Positions 7,668-17,381 are shown, counted from the stretch's first letter. The stretch: DNA of 64,000 nucleotides from Pseudomonas sp. ML2-2023-3 (GCF_037055275.1 NZ_CP146343.1:2204501-2268500); one strand, 5' to 3'. Notes: generated from the letters alone by a model not told the origin. A program made the numbers and translations.

Positions 7668-9116
7668 TCATTCAGCGAGGGGCGCTCGCCCATAAATATC
7701 AGTCAGGCGCACGATATCGTCTTCGCCCACATACGCGCCGCTTTGCACTTCGATCATCACCAGATCATGTTCTCCTGCGTTGCTCAGTCGATGAGGGCTG
7801 CCGGGGTTGATCAGGGTGGACTCGTTGATGCCGAGGACGAAATCAAGGTCGCCATTAGTCACCTGCGCCGTGCCGCTGACCACGATCCAGTGTTCGCTGC
7901 GTTGTTGATGGACTTGCAATGACAGTGCGGCCTGAGGCTTGACCACGATGCGCTTGATCTTGAACCCCGGCCCTTCCTCCAGCACGGTGTAAGTGCCCCA
8001 TGGGCGGGTCACTGTGCGGTGCAGACGATAAGCATCGTGGCCCTGAAGCTTGAGCGCCTGGGCGATATGCCTGACGTCCTGGCTGCGCCTGGCATCGGCG
8101 ACGAGCAGGGCATCCGGCGTGTCGATAATGATCAGGTCATTGAGACCGACCCCGCCCACCAGGCGCTTGGGCGAATCGATGTAGCAGTTGTGTACATCGT
8201 GCAGCACGTTTTCGCCATTGCACTGGTTGCCATTGGCATCTGCCCGGCTCAATTCACGTACCGCCTCCCATGAGCCGATATCGCTCCAGCCCAACTGGCA
8301 GGGCACTACGGCGACTTTTTGCGAGTGCTCCATCAGTGCGTGGTCGATGGATATATCGGGCACCAGGGCAAAGCTCTGGCTATCCAGTTCCAGATGGCGC
8401 TGCTGTTTACCCTGGAACACCTGGCTGTGCTCGAGGCAGTTGATCACTGCAGCCAGAACATGGGGGGCGTGAGTCTTGAATTCGCGCAGCACACTGTCGA
8501 CGCGCAAGCAAAACATGCCGCTGTTCCATAGATGCAGCCCGCCCTCGAGGTAGTCCTGGGCCGCCTGTGCTTCAGGCTTTTCAACAAACCGCTCGACTTT
8601 GTAGCCGTCGCTGCCCAGCTTCTGGCCTTTTTCGATATAGCCAAAGCCGGTTTCAGCCCGGGTTGGCAAAATGCCGAAGGTCACCAGCCAGCCCTGGTCG
8701 GCCAGTTGCCGGGCGCGGTCTACCGCCTGGCTGAAGGCGGCAATATCGGTAATCAGGTGGTCGGCGGGCAGCACCAGCAGTTGGGCGTCTTCGCCGTAAC
8801 GCCGGGCAACGTGCAGCGCGGCAGCAGCGATGGCCGGGGCGGTGTTGCGGCCAAAGGGCTCGAGGATAAAGTCCAGCTCCAGGCCTGCGTTGTTCAGTGG
8901 ACGATAATCGTCGAGGGTGCGGAAAAACACGTCCCGGTTGGTGACGGTCAGCAACCGGTCCACGTCGCGCAGTCCGATTGCGCGATTGAAGGTCTTCTGC
9001 AGCAAGCTCTCGCCATCCGGCAAGCACATGAAGGGCTTTGGCATGGCCTCTCGTGACACCGGCCACAGCCGGGTGCCAGCGCCACCGGCGATGATGCAGG
9101 GAACGAGTGTGCTCAT
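7668..9116 (-). CDS. Bifunctional mannose-1-phosphate guanylyltransferase / mannose-6-phosphate isomerase
   Basis: A 482-residue cytoplasmic enzyme supplying GDP-mannose for exopolysaccharide and LPS. The N-terminal 350 residues form the guanylyltransferase domain: IIAGGAGTRLWPVSREAMPK is the pyrophosphorylase signature and ERFVEKP holds the sugar-phosphate-binding Lys. The C-terminal cupin carries the type II isomerase motif at LSLQVHQQRSEHWIVVSGTA, with H, E and H as likely metal ligands. Homologues are AlgA, PslB/WbpW and ManC. No alginate or Psl genes lie nearby, so the pathway is open and I give no symbol. The gene stands alone, divergent from yegS. Confidence 0.92.
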   Translation of the reverse strand: MSTLVPCIIAGGAGTRLWPVSREAMPKPFMCLPDGESLLQKTFNRAIGLRDVDRLLTVTNRDVFFRTLDDYRPLNNAGLELDFILEPFGRNTAPAIAAAALHVARRYGEDAQLLVLPADHLITDIAAFSQAVDRARQLADQGWLVTFGILPTRAETGFGYIEKGQKLGSDGYKVERFVEKPEAQAAQDYLEGGLHLWNSGMFCLRVDSVLREFKTHAPHVLAAVINCLEHSQVFQGKQQRHLELDSQSFALVPDISIDHALMEHSQKVAVVPCQLGWSDIGSWEAVRELSRADANGNQCNGENVLHDVHNCYIDSPKRLVGGVGLNDLIIIDTPDALLVADARRSQDVRHIAQALKLQGHDAYRLHRTVTRPWGTYTVLEEGPGFKIKRIVVKPQAALSLQVHQQRSEHWIVVSGTAQVTNGDLDFVLGINESTLINPGSPHRLSNAGEHDLVMIEVQSGAYVGEDDIVRLTDIYGRAPLAE

Positions 9117-9274
9117 TCAAAACGCCTCTAGAATCATTGGATTGCTGTCAGAGGGTGAAGTCTGACGGGTTATGCGGCTTTGATCGACCCGTGGAGGTTA
9201 AATCGCGGGTACATGAGTCGTTCTTGCAAGGCTGTTGTCCAAGCTATCGGACCGAATTTGTCGAGGGATGGAAC

Positions 9275-10171
9275 ATGAGTGCAGGTAAGGCGTTTTTGAT
9301 TCTGCATGGCAAGCAAGCGCTCAATGAAGAGGTGCGGGCGGCCGTTGAGCAGCAGCGTGCGGCCGGGTGGGAATTGGCGGTACGCCTGACATGGGAAGCC
9401 GGGGATGCCCAGCGTTTGGTGCACGAGGCGCTGGATGCGGGTTATACCCATCTGATTGCGGGCGGTGGCGATGGCACATTGCGTGATATTTGTGAGGCCA
9501 TGGCGCTGGCCGATACCGAGGCCAGTCTGGTGCCGTTGCCTTTAGGCACGGCCAATGATTTTGCGCGGGCGGCGGGCGTGTCGCTTGAGCCGAGCGAAGC
9601 CCTGGCCTTGCTCAATGTGCCAGCCCGGGCCGTTGATCTGGGCGAAGTGGGTGGTCAATTGTTTTTGAACATGGCCACGGGGGGCTTTGGCAGTCAGGTG
9701 ACGGCCAACACCTCGGAGGATCTGAAAAAGGTACTGGGCGGCGCGGCCTATCTGTTTACCGGGCTGACGCGCTTCAGTGAGCTGCATGCCGCCTACGCCG
9801 AGTTGCAGGGGCCGGACTTTCACTGGAAAGGCGAGCTGCTGGCGCTTGGGATTGGCAACGGTCGCCAGGCGGGAGGCGGGCAAATGCTGTGCCCTGATGC
9901 CCTGGCCGATGATGGCATGCTGGATATCAGTATTTTGCCTGCCCCCCAGGAAATCGTAGGCACCCTGAAAAGCCTGATGGCTGAGGGTTGGGGGCTGGAT
10001 AACCTGTTTGTCCGGGCGCGTTTGCCCTGGGTTGAAATCAAGGCTGCCGAAGGCCTCTCGATGAATCTCGATGGCGAGCCGCTGGAAGGTGATGCCATGC
10101 GCTTTACCGTGCGCAAGGGTGCATTGAAGGTTCACTTGCCCGAGGGCTCGCCTTTGCTGGGCAGTGAGTGA
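9275..10171 (+). CDS. yegS: YegS/DgkA-like lipid kinase
   Basis: A 298-residue diacylglycerol-kinase-catalytic-domain protein. The nucleotide-binding motif is HLIAGGGDGTLRDICEAMA and the substrate-side motif is PLPLGTANDFARAAGV. ELLALGIGNGRQAGGGQ and SMNLDGEPL match the C-terminal beta-sandwich of YegS, which phosphorylates phosphatidylglycerol in vitro; the native substrate is not settled. The ATG at 9275 follows GAGGG with good spacing, so the 56-residue upstream extension to 9107 is rejected. It is divergent from the mannose-phosphate gene and followed by cheV. Confidence 0.87.
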   Translation: MSAGKAFLILHGKQALNEEVRAAVEQQRAAGWELAVRLTWEAGDAQRLVHEALDAGYTHLIAGGGDGTLRDICEAMALADTEASLVPLPLGTANDFARAAGVSLEPSEALALLNVPARAVDLGEVGGQLFLNMATGGFGSQVTANTSEDLKKVLGGAAYLFTGLTRFSELHAAYAELQGPDFHWKGELLALGIGNGRQAGGGQMLCPDALADDGMLDISILPAPQEIVGTLKSLMAEGWGLDNLFVRARLPWVEIKAAEGLSMNLDGEPLEGDAMRFTVRKGALKVHLPEGSPLLGSE

Positions 10172-10262
10172 CTGCGGGTTAGTTGATGGCTATCCAATAT
10201 CAAGTTTCCGGGAGTCCGGCCGATAACGTCAGTCATCAAGTCCCCACGCTCAGGAGTCACTC

Positions 10263-11198
10263 ATGGCCGGCATTCTCGATACGGTAGACCAGCGCACTCA
10301 GTTGGTGGGTGCGAACCGGCTGGAGCTTCTTATGTTTCGTCTGGCCGGTCGGCAGTTGTTCGCGATCAACGTGTTCAAGGTGCAAGAAGTCCTGCAGCTA
10401 CCCAAACTGACGCTCATGCCACATCGCCATCCCCATGTGTGTGGCGTGGTCAACCTGCGCGGCAAGACCCTTCCGGTGATCGACCTGTCCCGGGCGATTG
10501 GCATGCGTGCCCTGGTGCCCGGCCCGGACAGCACCATTATCGTGACCGAGTACAACCGCTCGGTGCAGGCGTTTTTGGTGGGCGGGGTTGATCGCATCGT
10601 CAACATGAACTGGGAGGCCATTCTGCCGCCGCCCGCCAGTGCCGGGCGCAGCCATTATCTGACCGCCATCAGCAAGGTCGAGGAACAACTGGTCGAGATC
10701 ATCGACGTGGAAAAGGTCCTGGCCGAAATTGTGCCTTACAACGCCAAAGTCTCACGGGAGAAGCTGGCCGATCCCATCTTCGAACAGGTACGCGGACGAG
10801 AAGTGCTGCTGGTCGACGATTCCAGTGTCGCCTTGGCCCAGCTGCGCGAAACGCTTTCGCAGTTGGGGATCAAGATGCACATCGCCAGCGATGGCCTCAA
10901 GGCCCTGAACATGCTCAAGGGCTGGGCCGACACCGGCCAGGTCATGACTGACAAGTTGCTGATGATTTTCACCGATGCCGAAATGCCGGAAATGGACGGT
11001 TACCGTCTGACCACCGAGATCCGAAACGACCCGCGTTTGCGAGATTTGTATGTGGTGCTGCACACCTCTCTGTCAGGCAGCTTCAATGAGTCGATGGTGA
11101 AAAAGGTGGGTTGCGACAACTTCCTGTCCAAATTTCAGCCGGACAAACTGGTGGATGTTGTCCGCCAGCGCTTGATACTGGATCAAGTCCCTGCGTGA
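10263..11198 (+). CDS. cheV: Chemotaxis protein CheV (CheW-receiver fusion)
   Basis: A 311-residue chemotaxis adaptor. Residues 19-160 are a CheW-like domain (LLMFRLAGRQLFAINVFKVQ; HVCGVVNLRGKTLPVIDLS) that docks to receptors and the CheA kinase. Residues 178-305 are a response-regulator receiver domain with the acidic pocket VLLVDDS and the phosphoacceptor Asp238 in MIFTDAEMPEMDGYRL. CheV couples receptors to CheA and is thought to act in adaptation or as a phosphate sink. It sits outside any flagellar or che cluster here and has its own ribosome binding site (AGGAG at 10252). Confidence 0.93.
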   Translation: MAGILDTVDQRTQLVGANRLELLMFRLAGRQLFAINVFKVQEVLQLPKLTLMPHRHPHVCGVVNLRGKTLPVIDLSRAIGMRALVPGPDSTIIVTEYNRSVQAFLVGGVDRIVNMNWEAILPPPASAGRSHYLTAISKVEEQLVEIIDVEKVLAEIVPYNAKVSREKLADPIFEQVRGREVLLVDDSSVALAQLRETLSQLGIKMHIASDGLKALNMLKGWADTGQVMTDKLLMIFTDAEMPEMDGYRLTTEIRNDPRLRDLYVVLHTSLSGSFNESMVKKVGCDNFLSKFQPDKLVDVVRQRLILDQVPA

Positions 11199-11269
11199 AA
11201 CCTTGTGTCTTTTCATGGGTGATCTGCTCGTATACTGTGGCTTTTTTTACCTTGCAGGGAGCATGAGCC

Positions 11270-12076
11270 ATGCTGCGTCTAAGCGCGCTTTATCGTTTTC
11301 CACTTAAGTCCGGCAAGGGCGAAAGCCTGCCTCAGGCCCGGCTGGACAAGCTGGGGCTGGTCGGTGATCGGCGCTGGATGCTGGTGGATCAAGCCAGCGG
11401 GCGTTTTCTTACCCAGCGCGCCGACCCCAAAATGAGCCAGCTTTCGGCACTCTGGAACGCTTCGGGTGGCTTGACCCTGAACGCGCGGGGCTTTGAAGCA
11501 CTGGACGTGGCGGTGCCGGATGTCGACACCGGCCTGCGTGGCGTCACCATCTGGCGTGACACCTTGCGGGTGCCGGATGCGGGTGATGCCGCCGCCGATT
11601 GGTTAAGCCGCTTTATCGAAAAACCAGTGCGCCTGGTGCATGTACCACTGGAGCGTGCACGTACCACTGAGGCCGGCTATGGCCGTGATGATGACAAGGT
11701 CGCGTTTGCAGATGGCTACCCGCTCTTGCTGATTGGTCAGGCGTCGCTGGATGACATTTCACACAAGGTGGGACGCCCTCTGGATATGCTGCGTTTTCGG
11801 CCCAATCTGGTGATCGAAGGCAGCGAAGCCTTTGCCGAAGACGGCTGGAAGCGCATTCGCATTGGTGATGTCGAGTTTCGCCTGGTCAAGTCCTGCTCGC
11901 GCTGCATCCTGACCACCATCGACCCGCACACCGGTGTGCGTGATGAGCAGCGTGAACCGTTGGCGACCCTGATGACTTATCGCAAGCAGGAAGACGGCAT
12001 CATGTTCGGTCAGAACCTGGTGAATGATGGCAGTGGCGTGCTGGAAGTCGGGATGCCGGTGACGGTGCTGGAATAA
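11270..12076 (+). CDS. MOSC domain-containing protein (YcbX-like, no ferredoxin domain)
   Basis: A 268-residue protein. The N-terminal third is a MOSC_N beta-barrel (LSALYRFPLKSGKGESLPQA; LGLVGDRRWMLVD) and the rest a MOSC domain ending with the conserved cysteine in VKSCSRCILTTIDPHTG, expected to bind the molybdenum centre. YcbX-like proteins reduce N-hydroxylated bases with an electron donor. The E. coli protein carries an extra C-terminal 2Fe-2S domain, missing here, so a separate donor would be needed. The presence of mob/moa/moe genes 4 kb away is consistent with Moco use but they are not an operon. Confidence 0.85.
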   Translation: MLRLSALYRFPLKSGKGESLPQARLDKLGLVGDRRWMLVDQASGRFLTQRADPKMSQLSALWNASGGLTLNARGFEALDVAVPDVDTGLRGVTIWRDTLRVPDAGDAAADWLSRFIEKPVRLVHVPLERARTTEAGYGRDDDKVAFADGYPLLLIGQASLDDISHKVGRPLDMLRFRPNLVIEGSEAFAEDGWKRIRIGDVEFRLVKSCSRCILTTIDPHTGVRDEQREPLATLMTYRKQEDGIMFGQNLVNDGSGVLEVGMPVTVLE

Positions 12077-12086
12077 CGCCGCAGCT

Positions 12087-12248
12087 TGTAGTCGCTGAGG
12101 AGCGGAGCGAGGCTGCGATCGGCGGCGCAGCCGTCGCGAAACCTGAGTCCCCAATCTATCTGGGCCACGGCGGTACCTGATTTACGACGGCTGCGTCGGA
12201 GTGCCGCACCACGCCAACGCAGCCTCGCTTCGCTCCTCAGCGGCTACA
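12087..12248. repeat. Long inverted repeat, GTAGTCGCTG family
   Basis: The left arm (TGTAGTCGCTGAGGAGCGGA at 12087 and onward through AGGCTGCG) and the right arm ending CGCTCCTCAGCGGCTACA at 12248 are inverse over about 30 bases with few mismatches. The roughly 100-base centre includes a second GC-rich dyad. It fills the gap between the convergent MOSC and slt genes and probably ends transcription from both sides. It is the longest of the four family members seen here. Confidence 0.78.
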
Positions 12249-12258
12249 CGGATCAGCA

Positions 12259-14187
12259 TTACTGATCATCAAAATACCGCTCATGCCAGTCCACTACCGG
12301 CTGTGGCGCATTGAGCTTCTGCCCGTAGATCACCGAATAAGACAGCACGTTCTGCACATACTGGCGGGTTTCGTCGAAAGGGATGCTTTCGATCCAGACG
12401 TCGAAGCCCAGATGATTGGCGCCCTTGAGCCACTGACGAACTCGGCCGGGCCCTGCGTTATACGCCGCCGAAGCCAGCACCCGGTTGCCGTTGAACTGGC
12501 CATGCACCTGGCTCAGGTAAGCGGCACCCAACTGGATGTTTTTGTCCGGATTGAGCACTTGCTGCGGTGATGCCAGTGGAATATTGAATTTTCTCGCTGT
12601 CTCTTTGGCGGTGGCTGGCATCAATTGCATCAGGCCGCTGGCGCCCACGCCAGAGCGGGCGTCATCCATAAAGGCACTTTCCTGACGGGTAATGGCGAAC
12701 ACCCAGCTGGAATGCAGGCCGCGAAGCTTGGCTTCACGCACCAGGGTGTCGCGGTGGGCCATCGGGAATCGAATATCCAGATCATCCCAGTACTGGGCCT
12801 GGCTGATGGTTCGAATGGCCGGGAAATACCACTTCAGGTCGTAGGCAAGCCTGGCCTGGGCGACCATTTCATCGCGGCTGAACAGGCGGCTGACGTAGTA
12901 CCACTCGCGGCGGCCATCGACGATCTGCCCGCGGTCATGGAACTCCAGTGCCCGTTGCACACCCGGCGTGTTGCGCACTTTTTTGACCAGTTGCGGGCTG
13001 AGCATCAACGGTCTGTTGTTGAGCTGATAAGGCGTCTGCGCCCGATCGGCGGCCAGGAATCCGTAGAAATCACGCTCGTTGGCGACTTTTTTGAACAGCA
13101 CTTGCGCCTGCGGGTTTTTAGGTTCGGCCAGCTCAAGGCTGCGGGCCTGCCAGTAGCGCCAGCGACTGGTGGTTGCCAGGTCCTGGGGCAGTTTGCGGGT
13201 CAGCTGGTAGGCGTCTTCCCAGCGGCCCAGGCGCAGCAGCAGGCGCAGGCGCCATTCGGTAACAGTGTTGTCCCGCAGTTCCGGGTCATATTTGGTCATG
13301 ATGTCCAGGCCGCGACTGTCGTAGCGGCGGGCGAATGTCAGACCGATTTCCCGTGCAATGGCGACTTTCTCGTCGCGCGAGAAATGCATATTGGTTGCGT
13401 AGGTGTCGAGCAATGACGCGGCTTTTTCCGGGTCCTGGCGGGCCAGGCGGCGCAGGCCCAGGCCTACGGCGTCAGACATGGCCTCACTGGCCGGAGCAAA
13501 GCGTGAAGGCTGGCTCAGCATGTCGGGCTTTTGCGCCACGTCGATCATCAGCCTGGCTTGTGGCCCCAGCGTATTGAGGCCGTTGGCCAGTTGGGTGGCC
13601 AGGGCGTAATTGCGCGCTTCGGCGGCAAGCTTGACCCGCTGCCAGCGTTTTTGCTCGGTCAACTGGCCATCGGCGGCCCATTGGCTGAACAGTGCATCGC
13701 ATGCGGCTGGCTGCGCTTTACCGACCAGCCACAGTTTTTCGGCGTTGGCATAGCCTTCGGTCTTGCGGTTGTGCTGCAGCTCATATTGACCGTTGAGGCA
13801 GTCCAGTTCGGTGAAGTTGAGTTTTGGGTCGTAGTACTTGGCGAAGGTTGCCCAGTCGCCACGGTCTGCGAGCCAGCGCAACCAGCGCAGTTTCATCCAG
13901 TTGGCTTGAGGCAGGTCGCCGTGCTCGGCCAAAAACTGCTCAATTTCCGTGTTGTTGGCTGACTTCAGGCGGGCGGTCAGTTCGTCATAGGCAAGATAAG
14001 GCGTCAGCGGGTAGCTGCGCAGGGCCGCGGCACTTTGAAAGTAAGGGCCGGAGTCACCCTTGGCCAAGGCACGCTTGGCCTGGTCGTAAAGTTGGCGTTG
14101 TTGAGTCAGGTCTGCGCCATGGGCGGCTTGCACGGCACAGCTGGTGAGAAGCAGGCAGGATAAAAAATTGAAGAGACGACTGCGCAT
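12259..14187 (-). CDS. slt: Soluble lytic murein transglycosylase
   Basis: A 642-residue periplasmic enzyme that cleaves the MurNAc-GlcNAc bond of peptidoglycan, leaving 1,6-anhydromuropeptides. It begins with a signal peptide (MRSRLFNFLSCLLLTSCAVQ, cleavage near AAHGA). About 430 residues of helical U- and L-domain repeats follow, then the catalytic SLT domain near residue 480: VFAITRQESAFMDDARSGVG with the catalytic Glu, then LMQLMPATA and AYNAGPGR. I chose the ATG at 14187 because the signal peptide begins there; the in-frame opening to 14550 extends into the uup promoter region. Its muropeptide products are substrates for the NagZ route (27656-28666). Confidence 0.93.
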   Translation of the reverse strand: MRSRLFNFLSCLLLTSCAVQAAHGADLTQQRQLYDQAKRALAKGDSGPYFQSAAALRSYPLTPYLAYDELTARLKSANNTEIEQFLAEHGDLPQANWMKLRWLRWLADRGDWATFAKYYDPKLNFTELDCLNGQYELQHNRKTEGYANAEKLWLVGKAQPAACDALFSQWAADGQLTEQKRWQRVKLAAEARNYALATQLANGLNTLGPQARLMIDVAQKPDMLSQPSRFAPASEAMSDAVGLGLRRLARQDPEKAASLLDTYATNMHFSRDEKVAIAREIGLTFARRYDSRGLDIMTKYDPELRDNTVTEWRLRLLLRLGRWEDAYQLTRKLPQDLATTSRWRYWQARSLELAEPKNPQAQVLFKKVANERDFYGFLAADRAQTPYQLNNRPLMLSPQLVKKVRNTPGVQRALEFHDRGQIVDGRREWYYVSRLFSRDEMVAQARLAYDLKWYFPAIRTISQAQYWDDLDIRFPMAHRDTLVREAKLRGLHSSWVFAITRQESAFMDDARSGVGASGLMQLMPATAKETARKFNIPLASPQQVLNPDKNIQLGAAYLSQVHGQFNGNRVLASAAYNAGPGRVRQWLKGANHLGFDVWIESIPFDETRQYVQNVLSYSVIYGQKLNAPQPVVDWHERYFDDQ

Positions 14188-14401
14188 GAGGCTTCCGTAC
14201 TGATAAAAACGCGACGAGCGCAGGTCTGGCCTGCACTGATTATTTCCTAGCTTAGCCTTTTGCCAGCAGCACGTGAAAGCCTTGCCGGTTAACCGGTGCA
14301 ACTTGGCACTAAATGAAGGGGAGCGGGGGCCGTACAAGAAATACCCGGCCGCCCAAGGGGTTAAATCAGGTAGAATGCGCGCCCAGTTTTTGGAGAAGCT
14401 C

Positions 14402-16318
14402 ATGACCCTGCTCAAATTCAGCGATGTGTCCCTTGCTTTCGGCTCTATGCCGTTGTTGGACAAGGTGTCCTGGCAGATCGCCCGTGGAGAGCGGGTGTGC
14501 ATCATCGGCCGCAACGGTACCGGCAAGTCCAGCATGATGAAGCTGGTCAAAGGTGATCAAAAACCCGATGACGGCTCTGTTTGGCGCGCGCCCGGCCTCA
14601 AGATTGGCGAATTGCCGCAAGAGTTGCCGGTAGCCGACGAGCGGACCGTGTTCGACGTTGTGGCCGAAGGCCTGGACGGTGTTGGCGAGTTGCTGGCCCA
14701 GTACCATCACCTGAGCCAGAACATCGTGACCGATGCTGACCTGGACAAGCTGATGCATGTTCAGCAAGACCTCGAAGCCCGTGATGGCTGGCGCTTGCAG
14801 CAATTGGTAGACAGCACCCTGAGCCGTCTGCAGTTGCCTGCCGACAAAACCCTCGCCGAATTGTCCGGTGGCTGGCGTCGCCGCGTCCTGCTAGCGCAAG
14901 CACTGGTTTCCGAACCGGACTTGCTGCTGCTCGACGAACCGACCAACCACCTGGATATCGGCGCAATCGCGTGGCTGGAAGAGGCCTTGAAGGACTTCCA
15001 GGGCGCGGTTCTGTTTATTACCCACGACCGTTCATTCCTGCAAAATCTGGCCACCCGGATTCTGGAACTGGACCGTGGCGGCCTGATCGACTGGAACGGC
15101 GACTACGCCAGCTTCCTGGTCCACAAGGAAGCCACCCTGGCTGCTGAAGAGACAGCCAACGCGCTGTTCGACAAGCGTCTGGCCCAGGAAGAAGTGTGGA
15201 TCCGTCAAGGTATCAAGGCCCGTCGCACCCGTAACGAAGGCCGTGTACGCGCCCTGAAGGAGTTGCGCGTAGAGCGCAGCGAGCGTCGCGAGCGTACCGG
15301 CAAGGCCAACATCCAGCTGGATACGGCAGACAAGTCCGGCAAGCAAGTGATGGTGCTGGAAAACGTCAGCTTTGCTCACCCGGGTGGCCCGTTCCTGCTC
15401 AAGGACTTCTCGATGGTGCTCCAGCGTGGCGACCGTATCGGTCTGCTGGGTGCCAACGGTACAGGTAAAACCACGCTGCTGAAGCTGATGCTGGGCGGCC
15501 TGGTGCCGACCGAAGGCACGGTTGAGGAAGGTACACGCATCGACGTGGCTTACTTCGATCAGTTGCGTCATCAGCTGGATCTGGAAAAAACCGTGATCGA
15601 TAACGTGGCTGAAGGCCGCGACTTTATCGATATCGACGGTCAGAGCCGCCATGTACTCAGCTACCTGGGTGACTTCCTGTTCAGCCCTCAGCGTGCCCGC
15701 ACGCCGGTCAAGGCGCTGTCGGGTGGTGAGCGTGCGCGTCTGTTGCTGGCCAAGCTGTTCAGCAAGCCAGCCAACCTGCTGGTGCTCGATGAGCCTACCA
15801 ACGACCTGGACGTTGAAACCCTGGAGCTGCTCGAAGAGGTCTTGCTGACCTTCAAGGGCACCGTGCTGATGGTCAGTCACGACCGGGCATTCCTCGACAA
15901 CGTGGTCACCAGTACCCTGGTTTTCCAGGGCGAAGGCAAGGTTCGCGAGTACGTGGGCGGTTATCAGGACTGGCTGCGCCAGGGCGGTTCGCCGCGTCTG
16001 CTGGGCGTGACCGAGAGCAAGTCCGGCAAGGCCGACCTGAACTCGGCCGTGGTCGAGGCTGCGCCGGCTCCTGTGGCCGCACAACCTGCTCCTGCTGCGA
16101 AAAAGAAGCTGAGCTACAAGTTGCAGCGTGAGCTGGAATCGTTGCCGGCGGATATCGACGCGAAAGAACAGGCAATTGCTGTGGTTGAAGCAGAGATGGC
16201 TGATGCGGGTTTCTATCAGTTGCCTGCTGCCAAAACTGCAGAAGTCATTGCCAAGCTTGAAACGTTGCAAGCCGAGCTTGAGCAACTGGTTGAGCGCTGG
16301 GCTGAGCTGGATGCCTGA
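14402..16318 (+). CDS. uup: ABC-F ATP-binding protein Uup
   Basis: A 638-residue soluble ABC-F protein with two ATPase domains and no membrane part. Domain one has Walker A GRNGTGKSS, signature LSGGWRRR and Walker B LLLLDEPTNHLD. Domain two has GANGTGKTT, LSGGERAR and LVLDEPTNDLD. The last 90 residues form the charged coiled coil typical of Uup, joined by an Ala/Pro-rich linker (AAPAPVAAQPAPAAKKK). Uup influences transposon excision and ribosome function. I chose the ATG at 14402, preceded by GGAG, over an in-frame start at 14273. A strong terminator follows at 16338. Confidence 0.93.
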   Translation: MTLLKFSDVSLAFGSMPLLDKVSWQIARGERVCIIGRNGTGKSSMMKLVKGDQKPDDGSVWRAPGLKIGELPQELPVADERTVFDVVAEGLDGVGELLAQYHHLSQNIVTDADLDKLMHVQQDLEARDGWRLQQLVDSTLSRLQLPADKTLAELSGGWRRRVLLAQALVSEPDLLLLDEPTNHLDIGAIAWLEEALKDFQGAVLFITHDRSFLQNLATRILELDRGGLIDWNGDYASFLVHKEATLAAEETANALFDKRLAQEEVWIRQGIKARRTRNEGRVRALKELRVERSERRERTGKANIQLDTADKSGKQVMVLENVSFAHPGGPFLLKDFSMVLQRGDRIGLLGANGTGKTTLLKLMLGGLVPTEGTVEEGTRIDVAYFDQLRHQLDLEKTVIDNVAEGRDFIDIDGQSRHVLSYLGDFLFSPQRARTPVKALSGGERARLLLAKLFSKPANLLVLDEPTNDLDVETLELLEEVLLTFKGTVLMVSHDRAFLDNVVTSTLVFQGEGKVREYVGGYQDWLRQGGSPRLLGVTESKSGKADLNSAVVEAAPAPVAAQPAPAAKKKLSYKLQRELESLPADIDAKEQAIAVVEAEMADAGFYQLPAAKTAEVIAKLETLQAELEQLVERWAELDA

Positions 16319-16337
16319 TTGACTGCGTGCTGAACTG

Positions 16338-16375
16338 AAAAAGCCCGGCCCTTTAACAAGGTGCCGGGCTTTTTT
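16338..16375 (+). terminator. Rho-independent terminator after uup
   Basis: The stem AAAAAGCCCGGC / GCCGGGCTTTTTT with a short loop is followed by a run of T. It lies 20 bases after the uup stop and 20 bases before the stop of the facing stress-protein gene, so it can serve both directions. Confidence 0.9.
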
Positions 16376-16395
16376 GTTGTTACATGCAGATAAAC

Positions 16396-16836
16396 TTAGT
16401 CAGGTTTTTTCAGGCTGACTGCCAGTACGTCGCACGGAGCGCCATGCAGTACGTCGTTGGCGGTGGAGCCCAGCAACAGGGCGAGGCCGTGACGGCCGTG
16501 GCTGCCGACCACGATCAGGTCGCATTTTTGTGCTTTGGCCAAGGCATGGATTTCCTGGCGCGGCTGACCGTAGTTCAGGTGGCAGTAATCCTTGTGCAGT
16601 TGCGGGTACTTGGCGATCAGCCGCTCAAGGCGCTCCTTGGCCTGATCGAACTGTTGCTGCTGCAGTTGCGAGAGATCCATGGGCACGTCGCCGCCAAACG
16701 CCATCGCCATCGGCTCGACGATATGTATCAGTGACAGTTTGGCACCGTTAGCCTTGGCGCTTTCGCTGGCGCGATTGATCACGGGGTCACATTCGTCGGT
16801 CAGGTCGACAGCGACCAAAATATGTTCGTAGGGCAT
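16396..16836 (-). CDS. Universal stress protein (UspA family)
   Basis: A 146-residue single-domain Usp protein. It begins MPYEHILVAVDLTDECDPVI and carries the ATP-binding loop GSHGRHGLALLLGSTANDVL near the C-terminus, so it belongs to the nucleotide-binding branch of the family. Such proteins are induced by starvation or other stress; the exact partner is unknown. The ribosome binding site GGAGCACCCCAC precedes the ATG at 16836. The gene is divergent from the membrane-anchored protein at 16940. Confidence 0.9.
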   Translation of the reverse strand: MPYEHILVAVDLTDECDPVINRASESAKANGAKLSLIHIVEPMAMAFGGDVPMDLSQLQQQQFDQAKERLERLIAKYPQLHKDYCHLNYGQPRQEIHALAKAQKCDLIVVGSHGRHGLALLLGSTANDVLHGAPCDVLAVSLKKPD

Positions 16837-16939
16837 GTGGGGTGCTCCTGTAGATGGCGATTAGTTATGAGTATGGCCCTTTTCCAGAGCCTTGGTTCAA
16901 GTCTGGGTCACTCGTTTATCACGTAATGAGAGTACAGAT

Positions 16940-17377
16940 ATGACGGTATGGATAGTGGTGTCAATCCTGGCGCTGGTTCTGAGTCCCCTGGCCTGGTTGC
17001 GGCCTTCCCGGGGGCAGAGTGGGCGTATGGATTTGCGCATGGAGGCACGGCGCATTGGTTTGTCCATGCAGCTGGCGCCTCAGGAATGGCCGTACTGGCT
17101 TGAGCCCCAGCCGCCCGGTTCCTGCGCGCAGTACCATCGCCCGCGCCGCAGTACTAAGCCTGATGTTTGGTGCTATTGGCAATCGGCACCTGGAAAATGG
17201 CTCAATCGCTGGCAGGAAGAATGTGAAGATGAGCGCCTGCTGGCGCAGTTCAAAAAGCTGCCGGCCAATGTTTACAAAGTTGAGGCCGATGCACAGATGA
17301 TTGTGCTGGTGTGGGGCGAGAAGGGTGAGGCTAAGGTGCTCAAGGCGATTGATGAGGTGCTCAAGGCGCTGGCATGA
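16940..17377 (+). CDS. Membrane-anchored protein of unknown function
   Basis: A 145-residue protein with one N-terminal transmembrane segment (MTVWIVVSILALVLSPLAWL), likely followed by a cytoplasmic domain rich in Trp (EWPYWLEP, VWCYWQ, KWLNRWQEE). The C-terminal 40 residues (VYKVEADAQMIVLVWGEKGE) look like a small alpha/beta fold. Similar Pseudomonas proteins are often labelled as preprotein translocase subunit YajC-like, but I see no YajC signature, so I leave it unnamed. I chose the ATG at 16940 because the hydrophobic anchor starts there. A REP pair follows immediately. Confidence 0.75.
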   Translation: MTVWIVVSILALVLSPLAWLRPSRGQSGRMDLRMEARRIGLSMQLAPQEWPYWLEPQPPGSCAQYHRPRRSTKPDVWCYWQSAPGKWLNRWQEECEDERLLAQFKKLPANVYKVEADAQMIVLVWGEKGEAKVLKAIDEVLKALA

Positions 17378-17381
17378 CCTT

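Noticed and set aside
15032..16285. A 417-residue reverse-strand reading opposite uup.
   Set aside because: Antisense shadow of a complete ABC-F gene.
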